This document shows positions 39,355 to 48,794 of a stretch of 64,000 nt of DNA, in pieces. The notes beneath the pieces are model-generated. The model made no database searches and was not told where the DNA came from. It was given only the letters and a program-made list of their open reading frames with translations. Each line of letters begins with the position of its first letter. Within the stretch, counting starts at the first letter, position 1. Both the position numbers and the translations under genes were made by a program. The stretch comes from Candidatus Poribacteria bacterium (GTDB lineage Bacteria > Poribacteria > WGA-4E > UBA9662): positions 24,989-88,988 of the forward strand of contig DTUY01000088.1 of assembly GCA_012963885.1 (NCBI GenBank), written 5' to 3'.

Positions 39355-40104
39355 ATGAAGACGCAATTTATAGCTGATTTTGAAGCTTACATGCCCGCTG
39401 AATTTAATGATCAATCCTATGGAAAATCTGAACTTCTTTCTCTGGCGGATGAAGTTGGTATTGACGTTTGTGTTGTTTTTCCGGCTGGCGTGCCACCAGA
39501 CCCAAGACCGCTTAACGCAGATTTATTACAAAAAGCAGTAGGCGAACCTCGTATCTTACCTGGTTGTTTAATTAATCCAACCATGGGCGTAGATGCCTCT
39601 GATGATTTAAAGAGGTGTGTTGATCAAGGCGCACGAACGGTAAAGCTCATGGCCGCCTTACACGGCTACCGCGTGGATTCGACTTGTGCTGATCCTATCA
39701 TGGAACAGGCAGCGTCACTTGGAATTCCTGCCACGATCCATTCCGGCTCACCGATGAGCGGATGCTCACCCCAATACATTGGCAACCTTGCTCGTCGTCA
39801 TCCAGATGTCACGATTATAATGGATCATATGGGTTATCGCGAATGGGTGGGGCTAGCCGTCGATGCTGCGGCAGAAAACGCTAACGTTTATTTGGGAACC
39901 ACACTGATAGCCGCTGCCGAACCGATTTCCATTAAAAATATTGTTCGGGGTAGCAGTGTTGGTGCTGACCGTATCGTCTTCGGATCGAATTCACCGAGTG
40001 GAGTGGCGTCACATGGCGTCAATGGTATTCGGAATGTCGGGTTCACAGCGCAGGAGGAATCACTAATTCTAGGCCAAAATCTGAAGCAGATTTATCAACT
40101 CTGA
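39355..40104 (+). CDS. amidohydrolase-2 family metal-dependent hydrolase
   Basis: A 249-residue TIM-barrel protein of the amidohydrolase_2 type, the group that includes sugar-acid lactonases and decarboxylases. Visible barrel motifs are VKLMAALHGY, ATIHSGSP (first metal or substrate His), IIMDHMGY (second His) and IVFGSNSP (terminal Asp replaced by Asn). The N-terminal HxH metal pair normally found after the first strand is missing: the strand reads IADFEAYMP. Length is somewhat short. The position, leading a cluster of sugar dehydrogenase-like and aldolase genes, would fit a lactonase, but this is inference. The ribosome-binding site is strong (AGAAGGAAAG). Confidence 0.72.
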   Translation: MKTQFIADFEAYMPAEFNDQSYGKSELLSLADEVGIDVCVVFPAGVPPDPRPLNADLLQKAVGEPRILPGCLINPTMGVDASDDLKRCVDQGARTVKLMAALHGYRVDSTCADPIMEQAASLGIPATIHSGSPMSGCSPQYIGNLARRHPDVTIIMDHMGYREWVGLAVDAAAENANVYLGTTLIAAAEPISIKNIVRGSSVGADRIVFGSNSPSGVASHGVNGIRNVGFTAQEESLILGQNLKQIYQL

Positions 40105-40282
40105 AACCGTCATTCAGGATTTTTCTATCAACTCCATTGTAGGTATAATCTGATCTTTACTACCTATTGGTTCTCACTCCGTTAATAAGCGACCAACCTT
40201 CGGCGGGAATAGAAGCAGCATTTCTCATTTTTGGGCTTGGTGTGTCTATAGAATAGGTGTACGCAACCATTACGGAGATGAT

Positions 40283-42235
40283 TTGCTCTATTATCAAAAC
40301 CATTACAAAACGGAGGAAAATACCAAGTCGGTCAATATCAAAGTAAATAAGGGTGCAACCTGGCGAGCAATCCTGATCGGATCGATTCTGTTACCGTTGA
40401 ACGTCTATTGGCTAACAGTAGCAGAAATGAAATACGGCTCTCAGGCTACAGCACTCCCGCTGTTCATCTATCCTGTCTTTATCCTTTTTTGTTTGGTTGT
40501 GTGTAACGTTGGACTTGGAAAGTTATGGCCGACACTTTGTCTCTCAACTGGAGAGTTACTTACCATTTATGTCATGCAGGTAATTGCTTCCTCTCTATCG
40601 GCCTACGGGATGCTACAGGATCTTTTTGCTGTTATTGTGCATCCCTACCGATTTGCCTCCCCCGAAAATGAGTGGAAAAATCTTTTTTTTCATCATATAC
40701 CTTCCAACTTCACCGTTAGTCTGCCAGACGTATTGGTTGGATACTACCAAGGGGATTCCACGTTTTATCAGCTTAATCATTTGCTGAGTTGGGTAAGACC
40801 CTTCGTAACTTGGGCTTCATTCACCTTGGTATTGTTGCTGATGATGCACTGCCTCAACACCTTGTTTCGTCGACAATGGATTCAACATGAACGTTTAGCT
40901 TTCCCAATTATTCAGCTACCAGTAACTATGGTGCAGTCTCCGTACTTTTTTCGTAATCGGATGCTGTGGCTTGGTTTTGGGATTGTTGCTATTCTGGATG
41001 CGCTGAACGGTTTGCATACACTATTTCCAGCCGTTCCGTACTTGCAACTTAAGCTTATCAATATCAGCCAATATTTCACTGAAAAACCATGGAATCTGAT
41101 GGGTACAACGCGAGTATCGTTCTATCCGTTCATGATCGGAATCGGTTTTTTTCTGCCCTTAGATCTATCTTTTTCCTGCTGGTTTTTCTTTCTACTTCGT
41201 CAACTATCTCGTGTGTTTTCGGGTTACATCGGCATTCATCATCTGCCTGGGTTTCCTTACTTCCATGAACAGTCAGCGGGTGCTTGGATCTGTTTGGCTT
41301 TTATTGCGCTTTGGCTGACCAGAAAGCATCTCGTGTTTGCCTTACAATTTGCCTGGTCAGGCAAATTCGGTACGGATATGGATGAACCGATGCGTTATCG
41401 TACAGCCTTTCTGGGTCTTGGTATCTGCAGTCTCTTTCTTCTTGGATTCGGTTTTCGTGTGGGCATGTCAATAACGGCTGTATTGTTGTTCTTTGGTATC
41501 TACTTCGCTATTGCTATTGCCATCACGCGATTACGTGCGGAATTCGGTGCGCCTCACGGAATCTTCAATCATCCTCTGGACATGATGGTAACAACTTTTG
41601 GCAGCAAAAGTTGGGGAGCTGGAAACCTGACAGTGATGTCTTTCTTTTTCTGGTTCAATCGCGGCTATCGTCCACACCCAATGCCGAACCAGTTTGAAGC
41701 GTTAAAGATTGCTGATACTGTTGGTATGCAGAACAGGCGTTTACTGCTGGCCATGATCATTGCTGGATTACTTAGTTTAATCTGTTCTTTCTGGAGCAAC
41801 TTAGATATGATGTACCGTGACGGGGCTCTGGCCAAGGTGACAGGATTTCGGTTCTGGGTAGGTAGGGGAGCTTTTGCCAAACTGGAAAAATGGTTGCTTC
41901 ACCCAGTATCACCGGATTGGCTGCGAATCGGGTTTATGGGAATGGGAGCGTTACTGACCCTGACTTTACTGGTTTTGCGAATCCGATTTTTCTGGTGGCC
42001 CCTACATCCGGCCGGCTACTCACTGGCCGTCAGCTTTGCCATCGATTATTTCTGGTTTCCTTTTTTGATTAGCTGGAGCCTGAAATCGATTATATTGAAG
42101 TCGGGAGGAATTAGGGGATATCAACAGGCGGTTCCTTTCTTTTTTGGACTGATTCTAGGTGACTTTGTTGTTGGTTCCCTGTGGATGGTCTTCGGCATGC
42201 TGGCCCAACAACATGTTTACACGATTTTTATCTGA
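40283..42235 (+). CDS. polytopic membrane protein (DUF6784/DUF6785-like, OPT-transporter-like)
   Basis: About 650 residues with a dozen or more hydrophobic segments, for example LPLFIYPVFILFCLVVCNVG, TWASFTLVLLLMMHCL and ITAVLLFFGIYFAIAIAI. The conserved-looking loop RLRAEFGAPHG and the segment GAGNLTVMSFFFWFNRGYR resemble the DUF6785/DUF6784 membrane family seen with glycan-utilisation genes in Poribacteria and Planctomycetes, distantly like oligopeptide transporters. The start is a TTG at 40283 five bases after ACGGAG; an ATG nearby is out of frame. Probably an inner-membrane transporter for a product handled by the neighbouring enzymes. Substrate unknown. Confidence 0.75.
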   Translation: MLYYQNHYKTEENTKSVNIKVNKGATWRAILIGSILLPLNVYWLTVAEMKYGSQATALPLFIYPVFILFCLVVCNVGLGKLWPTLCLSTGELLTIYVMQVIASSLSAYGMLQDLFAVIVHPYRFASPENEWKNLFFHHIPSNFTVSLPDVLVGYYQGDSTFYQLNHLLSWVRPFVTWASFTLVLLLMMHCLNTLFRRQWIQHERLAFPIIQLPVTMVQSPYFFRNRMLWLGFGIVAILDALNGLHTLFPAVPYLQLKLINISQYFTEKPWNLMGTTRVSFYPFMIGIGFFLPLDLSFSCWFFFLLRQLSRVFSGYIGIHHLPGFPYFHEQSAGAWICLAFIALWLTRKHLVFALQFAWSGKFGTDMDEPMRYRTAFLGLGICSLFLLGFGFRVGMSITAVLLFFGIYFAIAIAITRLRAEFGAPHGIFNHPLDMMVTTFGSKSWGAGNLTVMSFFFWFNRGYRPHPMPNQFEALKIADTVGMQNRRLLLAMIIAGLLSLICSFWSNLDMMYRDGALAKVTGFRFWVGRGAFAKLEKWLLHPVSPDWLRIGFMGMGALLTLTLLVLRIRFFWWPLHPAGYSLAVSFAIDYFWFPFLISWSLKSIILKSGGIRGYQQAVPFFFGLILGDFVVGSLWMVFGMLAQQHVYTIFI

Positions 42236-42357
42236 ACTGAGTGATGCCTTCTGATATCTTAGGCCGAAAATTGATTGAATAAAATTTGAAAACAACATAG
42301 TCTATCAGTAGGAGGTCAACAAATAATCTAAAACGATCTATTCAGGAAAGGGAATTA

Positions 42358-43305
42358 ATGAAAATTGTAACCAATAATTTAAGTTCTGACAACCTGGATC
42401 AAGTCCGCCAAATTGCACCGCACACAGACTTTGTGATTACCTCAGACTATGAAGACACACTGCGTGAAATTGAAGATGCGGACGCCTTGTGGGGGCACGG
42501 GATTACGCCGGAACTTGTTCGCCAAGCCAGCCAACTTCGTTGGATTCAAGTTAACCATGTGGGCATTGAGTCGCTGATGTTCCTAGAATTGGTCAACAGT
42601 GATATTGTGCTGACCAACGCTCGTGGTACCACGGGAATTAACATCGCGGAACACGTTATGGCATTGGTTCTGGCTTTTACCCGCACACTCCATATTACCA
42701 TCAAACGACAAATGGAAAAAGTATGGGAAATACGACCCAACCTGCCAGTAATGGAGATCGCTGGTGAAACCATCGGCATCCTTGGACTTGGCGGTATTGG
42801 TTTACAAGTGGCCAAACGTGCTAAAGCCTTTGATATGCGCGTTCTGGCAGTTGATCCAGTATTAACAGAAAAGCCTGATTATGTCGAGAGTCTATGGGTA
42901 CCTGATCAATTGCATCAGATGCTACAGCAATCCGATTTCGTGGTTATCTGTTGCCCACTGACACCTCAGACCAAGGGAATCATCAGTACGGCGGGGTTTG
43001 GGATGATGAAGGAGACTGCCTTCCTGATTAATATTGCTAGGGGTAGAATTGTCGATCAGCCGGCCCTAATTATTGCTTTGCAAACCAAAGAAATCGCTGG
43101 AGCTGGCCTTGACGTGACGGAACCAGAGCCGTTGCCGGAGGATAATCCACTTTGGGAAATGGAGAACGTGATTATCACCCCGCATCATGCCGGCCAATCG
43201 CCGAAGTCGGCACCTCGTGTTTTTCACGTCTTGTGTGAAAATCTGAAACGTTTCACCACAAACCAACCCTTGATCAGCGTGGTTGATAAAACACAGTGGT
43301 TTTAA
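42358..43305 (+). CDS. D-2-hydroxyacid dehydrogenase, NAD(P)-dependent
   Basis: A 315-residue cytosolic oxidoreductase that interconverts D-2-hydroxy acids and 2-oxo acids. It has the nucleotide loop G143-L-G-G-I-G148, and the catalytic Arg228 (NIARGR), Glu257 (DVTEPEP) and His276 (ITPHHAG) are all in place. NARGTTGINIAEH marks the catalytic-domain hinge. Closest in style to GhrA/glyoxylate reductase-like enzymes; the exact substrate is not readable. It lies 122 bases after the transporter and 25 bases before the SDR gene, so probably part of the same catabolic operon. Confidence 0.9.
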   Translation: MKIVTNNLSSDNLDQVRQIAPHTDFVITSDYEDTLREIEDADALWGHGITPELVRQASQLRWIQVNHVGIESLMFLELVNSDIVLTNARGTTGINIAEHVMALVLAFTRTLHITIKRQMEKVWEIRPNLPVMEIAGETIGILGLGGIGLQVAKRAKAFDMRVLAVDPVLTEKPDYVESLWVPDQLHQMLQQSDFVVICCPLTPQTKGIISTAGFGMMKETAFLINIARGRIVDQPALIIALQTKEIAGAGLDVTEPEPLPEDNPLWEMENVIITPHHAGQSPKSAPRVFHVLCENLKRFTTNQPLISVVDKTQWF

Positions 43306-43330
43306 AATGAAATGATGGAGAATAAAAATT

Positions 43331-44113
43331 ATGGAACTGGGACTCGATGGGAAAGTGGCAGTTATTACTGGTGGAAGTGAGGGAATAGGTAAAGGAATCG
43401 CACGACGGTTGTCTGAAGCCGGGGTTAAGGTAGCTATTTGTGCTCGGCGTGAAGATGTGCTAAACCAAACAGCACAGGAAATCCAGGATCAAACGGGGAA
43501 TAGCGTGTTGGCAGTAACGGCTGACGTTACAGTCGCGACCACCTTGGAAAACCTGATCGACACAACTGTGGGTCGTTTCGGACGACTTGACATTTTGGTC
43601 AACAACGCTGGACGATCGGCTGGCGAAGATTTTGAAATGGCAACAGATCAGATTTGGTATGAAGATCTCGATCTGAAGCTGATGGGCGCCGTCCGCTGTG
43701 CCAGATTGGTGATACCTCATATGCGGGCTATTGGCGGAGGGCGTATTGTTAATATCACACATCCCGGCGGCAAACAACCAGATGCGGGATCCTGTCCAAC
43801 CTCCGTTAGTCGGGCAGCTGGCATTGCGTTGACCAAGGCACTGTCCAAAGAATTTCTACCGGACAAGATTTTGGTCAATACCGTTTGTTTGACCTCAATC
43901 AAAAGTGCGCAGGGAGTTCGAGCCTGGAAAGCAGCAGGTTCTTCTGGTACACTGGAAGATTACTGGCAAGAAGAGGGGGATCGACACCCACTTGGACGAC
44001 TGGGAGAGCCAGAAGAGGTCGGCGATCTGGTTGCCTTTCTGGTTTCTGATCGGGCGGCTTTTATTACTGGAACAGCCGTCAACATCGATGGAGGCCTCTC
44101 TGCAGTTGTTTAA
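43331..44113 (+). CDS. short-chain dehydrogenase/reductase with altered catalytic motif
   Basis: A 260-residue Rossmann-fold protein. TGGSEGIG (13-20) binds the cofactor, NNAG is at 91-94, and the C-terminus ends in the usual FITGTAVNIDGG. The catalytic YxxxK is not present: the aligned positions read T157-S-V-S-R161 (CPTSVSRAAG), and the usual Ser region reads NITHPGG. So either it uses another acid/base arrangement or has lost dehydrogenase activity. By context it could act on a sugar or sugar acid. A GGAG site lies about 11 bases before the ATG. Confidence 0.85.
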   Translation: MELGLDGKVAVITGGSEGIGKGIARRLSEAGVKVAICARREDVLNQTAQEIQDQTGNSVLAVTADVTVATTLENLIDTTVGRFGRLDILVNNAGRSAGEDFEMATDQIWYEDLDLKLMGAVRCARLVIPHMRAIGGGRIVNITHPGGKQPDAGSCPTSVSRAAGIALTKALSKEFLPDKILVNTVCLTSIKSAQGVRAWKAAGSSGTLEDYWQEEGDRHPLGRLGEPEEVGDLVAFLVSDRAAFITGTAVNIDGGLSAVV

Positions 44114-44207
44114 GTGCCAATTTACACAGTTTTGGATTGTATTCGCTTCCGTATAGAATACAGGAATCTGAGTCATTCTCAAGAAATCAGCCAATCATGG
44201 AAAATAT

Positions 44208-44381
44208 ATGTCAGGTGAATTAGTTACTCCGGCTAACCCCGTCAAAATCGCAATTATTGGTGTTGGTAACCGTTCCAGAAAGAACTATGCTCTGTTTTAT
44301 AAGCAACTTAAACCTTGGGTTGATGCTGTAACTATTTGCGACCTGGTGCATCAACACACTGATCAACTTAACAAAGAATAA
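44208..44381 (+). pseudogene. truncated Gfo/Idh/MocA oxidoreductase fragment
   Basis: A 57-codon frame that begins like a Gfo/Idh/MocA dehydrogenase: VKIAIIGVGNRSRKNYA is the first Rossmann strand and loop, and AVTICDL the second strand. It stops at TAA 44379-44381, whereas the family runs 330-400 residues. No continuation is visible before the next gene at 44444. It is the N-terminal stub of a mostly deleted gene, standing directly before an intact paralogue of the same family. Confidence 0.65.
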
Positions 44382-44443
44382 AAACCAAGTAAATATAGTC
44401 TTCACTTTGCTGAATAGCTCTTGATTGGAAGGGAAATCGCTTT

Positions 44444-45469
44444 ATGAAGGAAATCAAAGTAGGTATTATTGGATCTGGATCAATCGCGACACATAAACAT
44501 CTACCAGGACATCTAAAGGTGGAAGGAGTTTCGGTAATAGCAGCTTGTGATATAGATCTTCAGCGTGCTCAGAATTTTGCCGATGAACACGAAATCGAGT
44601 ATGTGTTTGACAGCCACCACGATTTGCTGACCATGCCTGAAATCGACGCGGTTAGTGTTTGTACCCCCAATAACTTTCATGCTGAACCAACTATAGCCGC
44701 GCTAAAAGCTAATAAACATGTGATTTGTGAAAAACCTATTGCTGGTAATGCGGTTGACGGGCAAGCTATGGTGGACGCCCAAAAAGTATCAGGAAAAATT
44801 CTTCAAATCGGTTTGCAATCTCGGTTCGGTACAGAAGCCAGAACTCTGCGTCGATTATATGAAGATGGGCTCTTTGGCCACATCTATTATGCTCGTGCGA
44901 TGACCATACGTCGGCGCGGAATGGGACTTGTACCAACCTTCATGCAGAAATCAATTTCTGGTGGAGGCCCCCTAATAGATATCGGTGTGCATGAGTTGGA
45001 TGTGCTATTGTGGATGATCGGCTATCCCAAACCGGTGGAAGCGTTTGGGTATGCCACCCGAAAATTCGGACATCGTCACGATATCGTCCATGATGGAGAT
45101 TGGGATCGGTCGAAGTTTGACGTAGAGGACTTTGCTATGGGCGTCATTCGTTTTGAAAATGACCTGACCGTAAATCTAGAGACAGCATGGGCATGCCATT
45201 ATCAGGGTATGGGAGGTTCCTTCTTCATGGGAGACCTGGCTGGTGCGTCATATCACCCGATGCGAATCTACACCGATCAGGATGGTGAGATGATTGACTA
45301 TGAACCCAAACCGGTAACTGGTTTTTCCGGGGAATTTGAGTCTTTTCATCAGGCGATTCGCCAGGACTTACCTTCGCCCGTACCAGCGGAAGAGGTGTTG
45401 ATGACAGCTAAGATTTTCGACGCCATCTACGAATCCAGCCGGATTGGCCGTTCTGTGCCGATCGCCTGA
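44444..45469 (+). CDS. Gfo/Idh/MocA family oxidoreductase
   Basis: A 341-residue NAD(P)-dependent sugar or cyclitol dehydrogenase-like enzyme. The N-terminal Rossmann domain starts VGIIGSGSIATHKHLPG; the lysine motif is EKPIAGNAV (about 97-105). The C-terminal alpha/beta domain includes GGGPLIDIGVHELDVLLWM, with the His and Asp that usually bind substrate. The substrate is not determinable. It sits in the sugar-acid gene cluster between a truncated relative and a broken alpha-L-fucosidase, which suggests work on sugars released from glycans. Confidence 0.9.
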   Translation: MKEIKVGIIGSGSIATHKHLPGHLKVEGVSVIAACDIDLQRAQNFADEHEIEYVFDSHHDLLTMPEIDAVSVCTPNNFHAEPTIAALKANKHVICEKPIAGNAVDGQAMVDAQKVSGKILQIGLQSRFGTEARTLRRLYEDGLFGHIYYARAMTIRRRGMGLVPTFMQKSISGGGPLIDIGVHELDVLLWMIGYPKPVEAFGYATRKFGHRHDIVHDGDWDRSKFDVEDFAMGVIRFENDLTVNLETAWACHYQGMGGSFFMGDLAGASYHPMRIYTDQDGEMIDYEPKPVTGFSGEFESFHQAIRQDLPSPVPAEEVLMTAKIFDAIYESSRIGRSVPIA

Positions 45470-45528
45470 GACAATCACCAGAGAACTATATAGAAGGAGT
45501 TACTGGTCGATTAAGGAAAGATGATTTT

Positions 45529-46820
45529 ATGAAGCAGAATATGACCACAGGAAATTTAGTCAAACCGACCCCAGAACAAGTAGAGTGGGGCAAATTGCGA
45601 AATTGGTGTGTTGATCCATTACGATATGCAGGTCTTTCATCCTGCTGGTTACCAGTTTGGAAATGTGCCGGAACCTGTGGTATTCAACCCAACTCAACTT
45701 GACACAGATCAGTGGATTGAAGTGGCGAAGGCTGCAGGGGCAGAATATGCCGTTCTGGTGGCTAAGCACGGTAGTGGTTTTAGCCTTTGGCCTAGCGATG
45801 CGCACGACTATAGTATTCTGAACTCGCCTTACCTGAACGGTCAAGGTGATATCGTCGGTAACTTCATCAGTTCCTGTGAGAAGTACGGCCTTCGATCGGG
45901 GATCTACTATCATACTGGTTACAATGCCTATTGCCAAGTAGATAATCCGGGAAAAGTCTTGTCAGGAGATCCAGAGGAACAAAAATATTACAACAGCATC
46001 GTCATACAACAACTGACGGAACTCTGGACTAACTTACGGCGAACTGTTCGAAATATGGTTTGACGGGGGCGTTTTATCGCTGGAGAAAGGTGGTCCTGAC
46101 ATTGTCTCTTTGCTCTGGGAACTTCAGCCACAAGCGGTCGTTTTTCAAGGCCCAAAAGGAACGCCATCACTTGTACGCTGGGTTGGTAATGAACAAGGCA
46201 AGGCACCTTATCCCTGTTGGAGTGCCATAGAAGATTTTACCGGAGATAACGAATGTCCTCAATCGGGAGATGGGAGTGCCGATGGGACTGTTTGGGCACC
46301 AGCTGAGTCGGACATGCCGAACCGTAACCACCAATGGATTTGGATTGCAGGCACGGACCATCTCCTTTATTCAGTGGACGAACTGGTAGAGCGTTATTAT
46401 CTTTCTGTCGGACGCAACACCAATCTTTTGATTGGTATGGTGATTGACGACAAAGGATTAGTGCCCGAGGCTGATGTCAGACAATTCACTGTATTTGGTG
46501 GTGAAATTCGACGCCAATTTAGCCAAAAAATAAAAGAAATCGGTGGTCAAGGCGATACTTTAACCTTGAACGTTGGACAACCGACTCAAATCAATCATGT
46601 TGTTATTATGGAAAATATAGCTGAGGGTGAAAGGGTACGAGAATACGCAATTGATGTGATGGTAGACCGAGAGTGGGCAGAGATTTGCCGTGGATTCTCG
46701 ATAGGACATAAACGAATTGAGCACTTTGAACCGATTAAAACGTCGCAAGTGAGATTCCGTTGTGTCAAGTCGATAGCTGAACCCCTAATTCAAAGTTTAG
46801 CAGTATTAAAAAATAATTAA
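45529..46820 (+). pseudogene. alpha-L-fucosidase (GH29) with two frameshifts
   Basis: A GH29-like fucosidase of about 430 residues spread over three frames. From the ATG at 45529 the family N-terminus (PTPEQVEW) reads into a G run at 45587-45590 with one G too many. Frame 2 then continues GVLIHYDMQVF, EYAVLVAKHGSGFSLWPS and GIYYHTGYNAYC to an extra T at 46034-46035. Frame 3 resumes YGELFEIWFDGG (the Asp is the family nucleophile region) through SADGTVWAPAESDMPNR and a C-terminal discoidin-like beta region to 46820. Both lesions are +1 insertions. No signal peptide is seen. Probably inactive. Confidence 0.8.
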
Positions 46821-47043
46821 AGCGTACCTAACGAGGTAGTCGTACATCAACATTCGGCTTATGGCTGAAAACAGGTTTTACCAATATGCTAGCAGTTAGT
46901 AGAGTTTGCAGTTGATATCATCGGCCTGATTGAGATTAAGTCACCAATCCAAATGGTTGCCGTTGATAGATGATTATTTTGATCAACGATATATAAAAAC
47001 ATTTCCGCAAAGCATCAAGTCATATTCACGTGAGGGAGACATT

Positions 47044-47928
47044 ATGGCAAATCGAATTAACAAAGCAATTGAGCTACTTGATCAAGATCAGCCCGTGTAT
47101 TATGTAGGTGGACATACCGGGGCTGAGCTGAGCTATGAGAGTGGACAGACTCTAGCCAAAACATGGGCTGACTATATTAATGTTGGTATGGAACATGGCG
47201 CATTTGATATGGCTGGGCTAGACCGATTTATGCAGGGACTAGCTGATGGTGGTCCAACCAACAGCGGACATCGTACCCCGGCGGTGATTGTAGAGATGCC
47301 GGTTGAAGGTAGTAGCACAGATGTGATCAGGGCGAATGCTTGGCAGTTCAGGCAGGTCTTGGCACGGGGGGTACACGGTATTCTGTTATGCCATGCGGAA
47401 TCTCCAGAAGCAGTTAAGGCATTTGTAGAAGCTTGCCGTTATCCTTTCCAGACTATCGGTGTCGGCACCCAATTGGATGTTGGGCGCAGAGGATCAGCCG
47501 GTCAAGGTTCTGCGGCACCGATCTGGGGTGTTTCTACCGATCAATATCTGGAGAAAGCGGATCCGTGGCCGCTGAATCCGGGTGGTGAACTGATGCTGGG
47601 ATTAAAAATCGAAAACAGGCGTGCTCTGCAAAATGTTGAGATGACAATTCAGGTTCCCGGCATTGCTTTTGCCGAATGGGGGCCTGGGGACATGGGAATG
47701 TCTTTCGGTTACCGAAACACCCCAAGTCCATATCCCGCCGAAATGCTAGAAGCCAGAGATAGGGTTTTCACCGCTTGCAAAGCGGCTGGAGTTGCTTTCT
47801 TAGAAGGCGCCAGTCCTGATGGTGTTCCAGACAGCATTGACCAAGGTGTGAGAATCTTTTCTGCTGGACATGCTGGAGAGGTGGCCACTGCCGGTCGAGC
47901 TTATATGAATAGGTCAATGCCTGTCTAA
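47044..47928 (+). CDS. HpcH/HpaI-family aldolase
   Basis: A 294-residue enzyme of the class II pyruvate aldolase family (relatives cleave 2-keto-3-deoxy sugar acids or 4-hydroxy-2-oxo-heptanedioate). Family-like segments are YINVGMEHGAFDM (active-site His51), GVHGILLCHAESPEAV (metal-binding Glu region) and EWGPGDMGMSFG. I chose the ATG at 47044 because GAGGGAGAC lies seven bases before it. The frame is open to a TTG at 46930, but those residues are not family-like. It would split a keto-deoxy acid made by neighbouring dehydrogenases; no dehydratase gene is in the window. Confidence 0.82.
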   Translation: MANRINKAIELLDQDQPVYYVGGHTGAELSYESGQTLAKTWADYINVGMEHGAFDMAGLDRFMQGLADGGPTNSGHRTPAVIVEMPVEGSSTDVIRANAWQFRQVLARGVHGILLCHAESPEAVKAFVEACRYPFQTIGVGTQLDVGRRGSAGQGSAAPIWGVSTDQYLEKADPWPLNPGGELMLGLKIENRRALQNVEMTIQVPGIAFAEWGPGDMGMSFGYRNTPSPYPAEMLEARDRVFTACKAAGVAFLEGASPDGVPDSIDQGVRIFSAGHAGEVATAGRAYMNRSMPV

Positions 47929-48044
47929 AAGCCGGAAAGAATATGAGTTATCTAAACAATATTTTATGTTGTTATAGTCTAAATGAGAGTTTCCCTGAGA
48001 AGACATGACAAAAATTCAAAAATTGTCTAAGCAGTCAAAGGAAC

Positions 48045-48794
48045 TTGCCTAATTTGAAACAGAACTTGTTTGAACTTGATGTCTATGGATTTACTATTTT
48101 GGAAGAAGTTCTATCACCAGATGATGTTTCAGCAATGAAAGAAGCTCTAATCCAGTTGTGCAATCTACACGGAGAGGATAGAGGAGACTGTATCCACATT
48201 TCCAATCTGTTAGTCAGGGATCCGATTTTTTTCAAAGTTATCGATCATCCAAAAGTATTGCCTCTGTTGGAAGCTTGTATGGGACATGTCAGGCGATTAC
48301 CTTTGATTATCGGCAGCCTGAACGCCCGAATCGTCCGGCCGGGAGATCCGGGTCAACGGATACATGGAGACATTTTAGATGACTTGATGAAAATGGATGG
48401 TAAAAATCCCGTGATGATGAATACTGTCTGGATGCTCGATGATTTTATACCTGAAATTGGAGCCACCCGAATTGTTCCCGGTAGCCACAAGAGTGGAATG
48501 AGTTTACCACCGGAGGAATTTGAGCTGAAACATATCGTGGCAGCTACCGCTTTAGCAGGTAGTGTTTTAATCTTTAACGGTCAATGTTGGCATGGTGGTG
48601 GTGCCAACATCGGTCAGATTCACCGACATGCTATTTTCGGGCACTATCGAATTGGACCGATGATGCGCTTCCAATATGATCCCCATCAGAATTTTCCTGC
48701 AGAATGGTTAGAATTATTAACAGATAAACAAAAACAATTGATGAGAATGCAAGATGGAGTTGGTAAACCTCATGGTGCTGATGAGTATGAATAA
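48045..48794 (+). CDS. phytanoyl-CoA dioxygenase (PhyH) family protein
   Basis: A 249-residue Fe(II)/2-oxoglutarate oxygenase. The metal triad is H107-x-D109 (RIHGDI) and H183 (CWHGGG), with Arg194 positioned to hold 2-oxoglutarate. VPGSHKSG before the second His is typical. The family is very expanded in Poribacteria and substrates are mostly unknown, so I do not infer true phytanoyl-CoA activity. The start is TTG at 48045, with AAAGGA only a few bases before it; no better Met lies before the conserved N-terminus (DVYGFTILEEVLS). Confidence 0.85.
   Translation: MPNLKQNLFELDVYGFTILEEVLSPDDVSAMKEALIQLCNLHGEDRGDCIHISNLLVRDPIFFKVIDHPKVLPLLEACMGHVRRLPLIIGSLNARIVRPGDPGQRIHGDILDDLMKMDGKNPVMMNTVWMLDDFIPEIGATRIVPGSHKSGMSLPPEEFELKHIVAATALAGSVLIFNGQCWHGGGANIGQIHRHAIFGHYRIGPMMRFQYDPHQNFPAEWLELLTDKQKQLMRMQDGVGKPHGADEYE

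Noticed and set aside
46930..47043. N-terminal extension of the HpcH/HpaI aldolase from a TTG
   Set aside because: The ATG at 47044 has a strong ribosome-binding site, and the extra 38 residues do not resemble the family.
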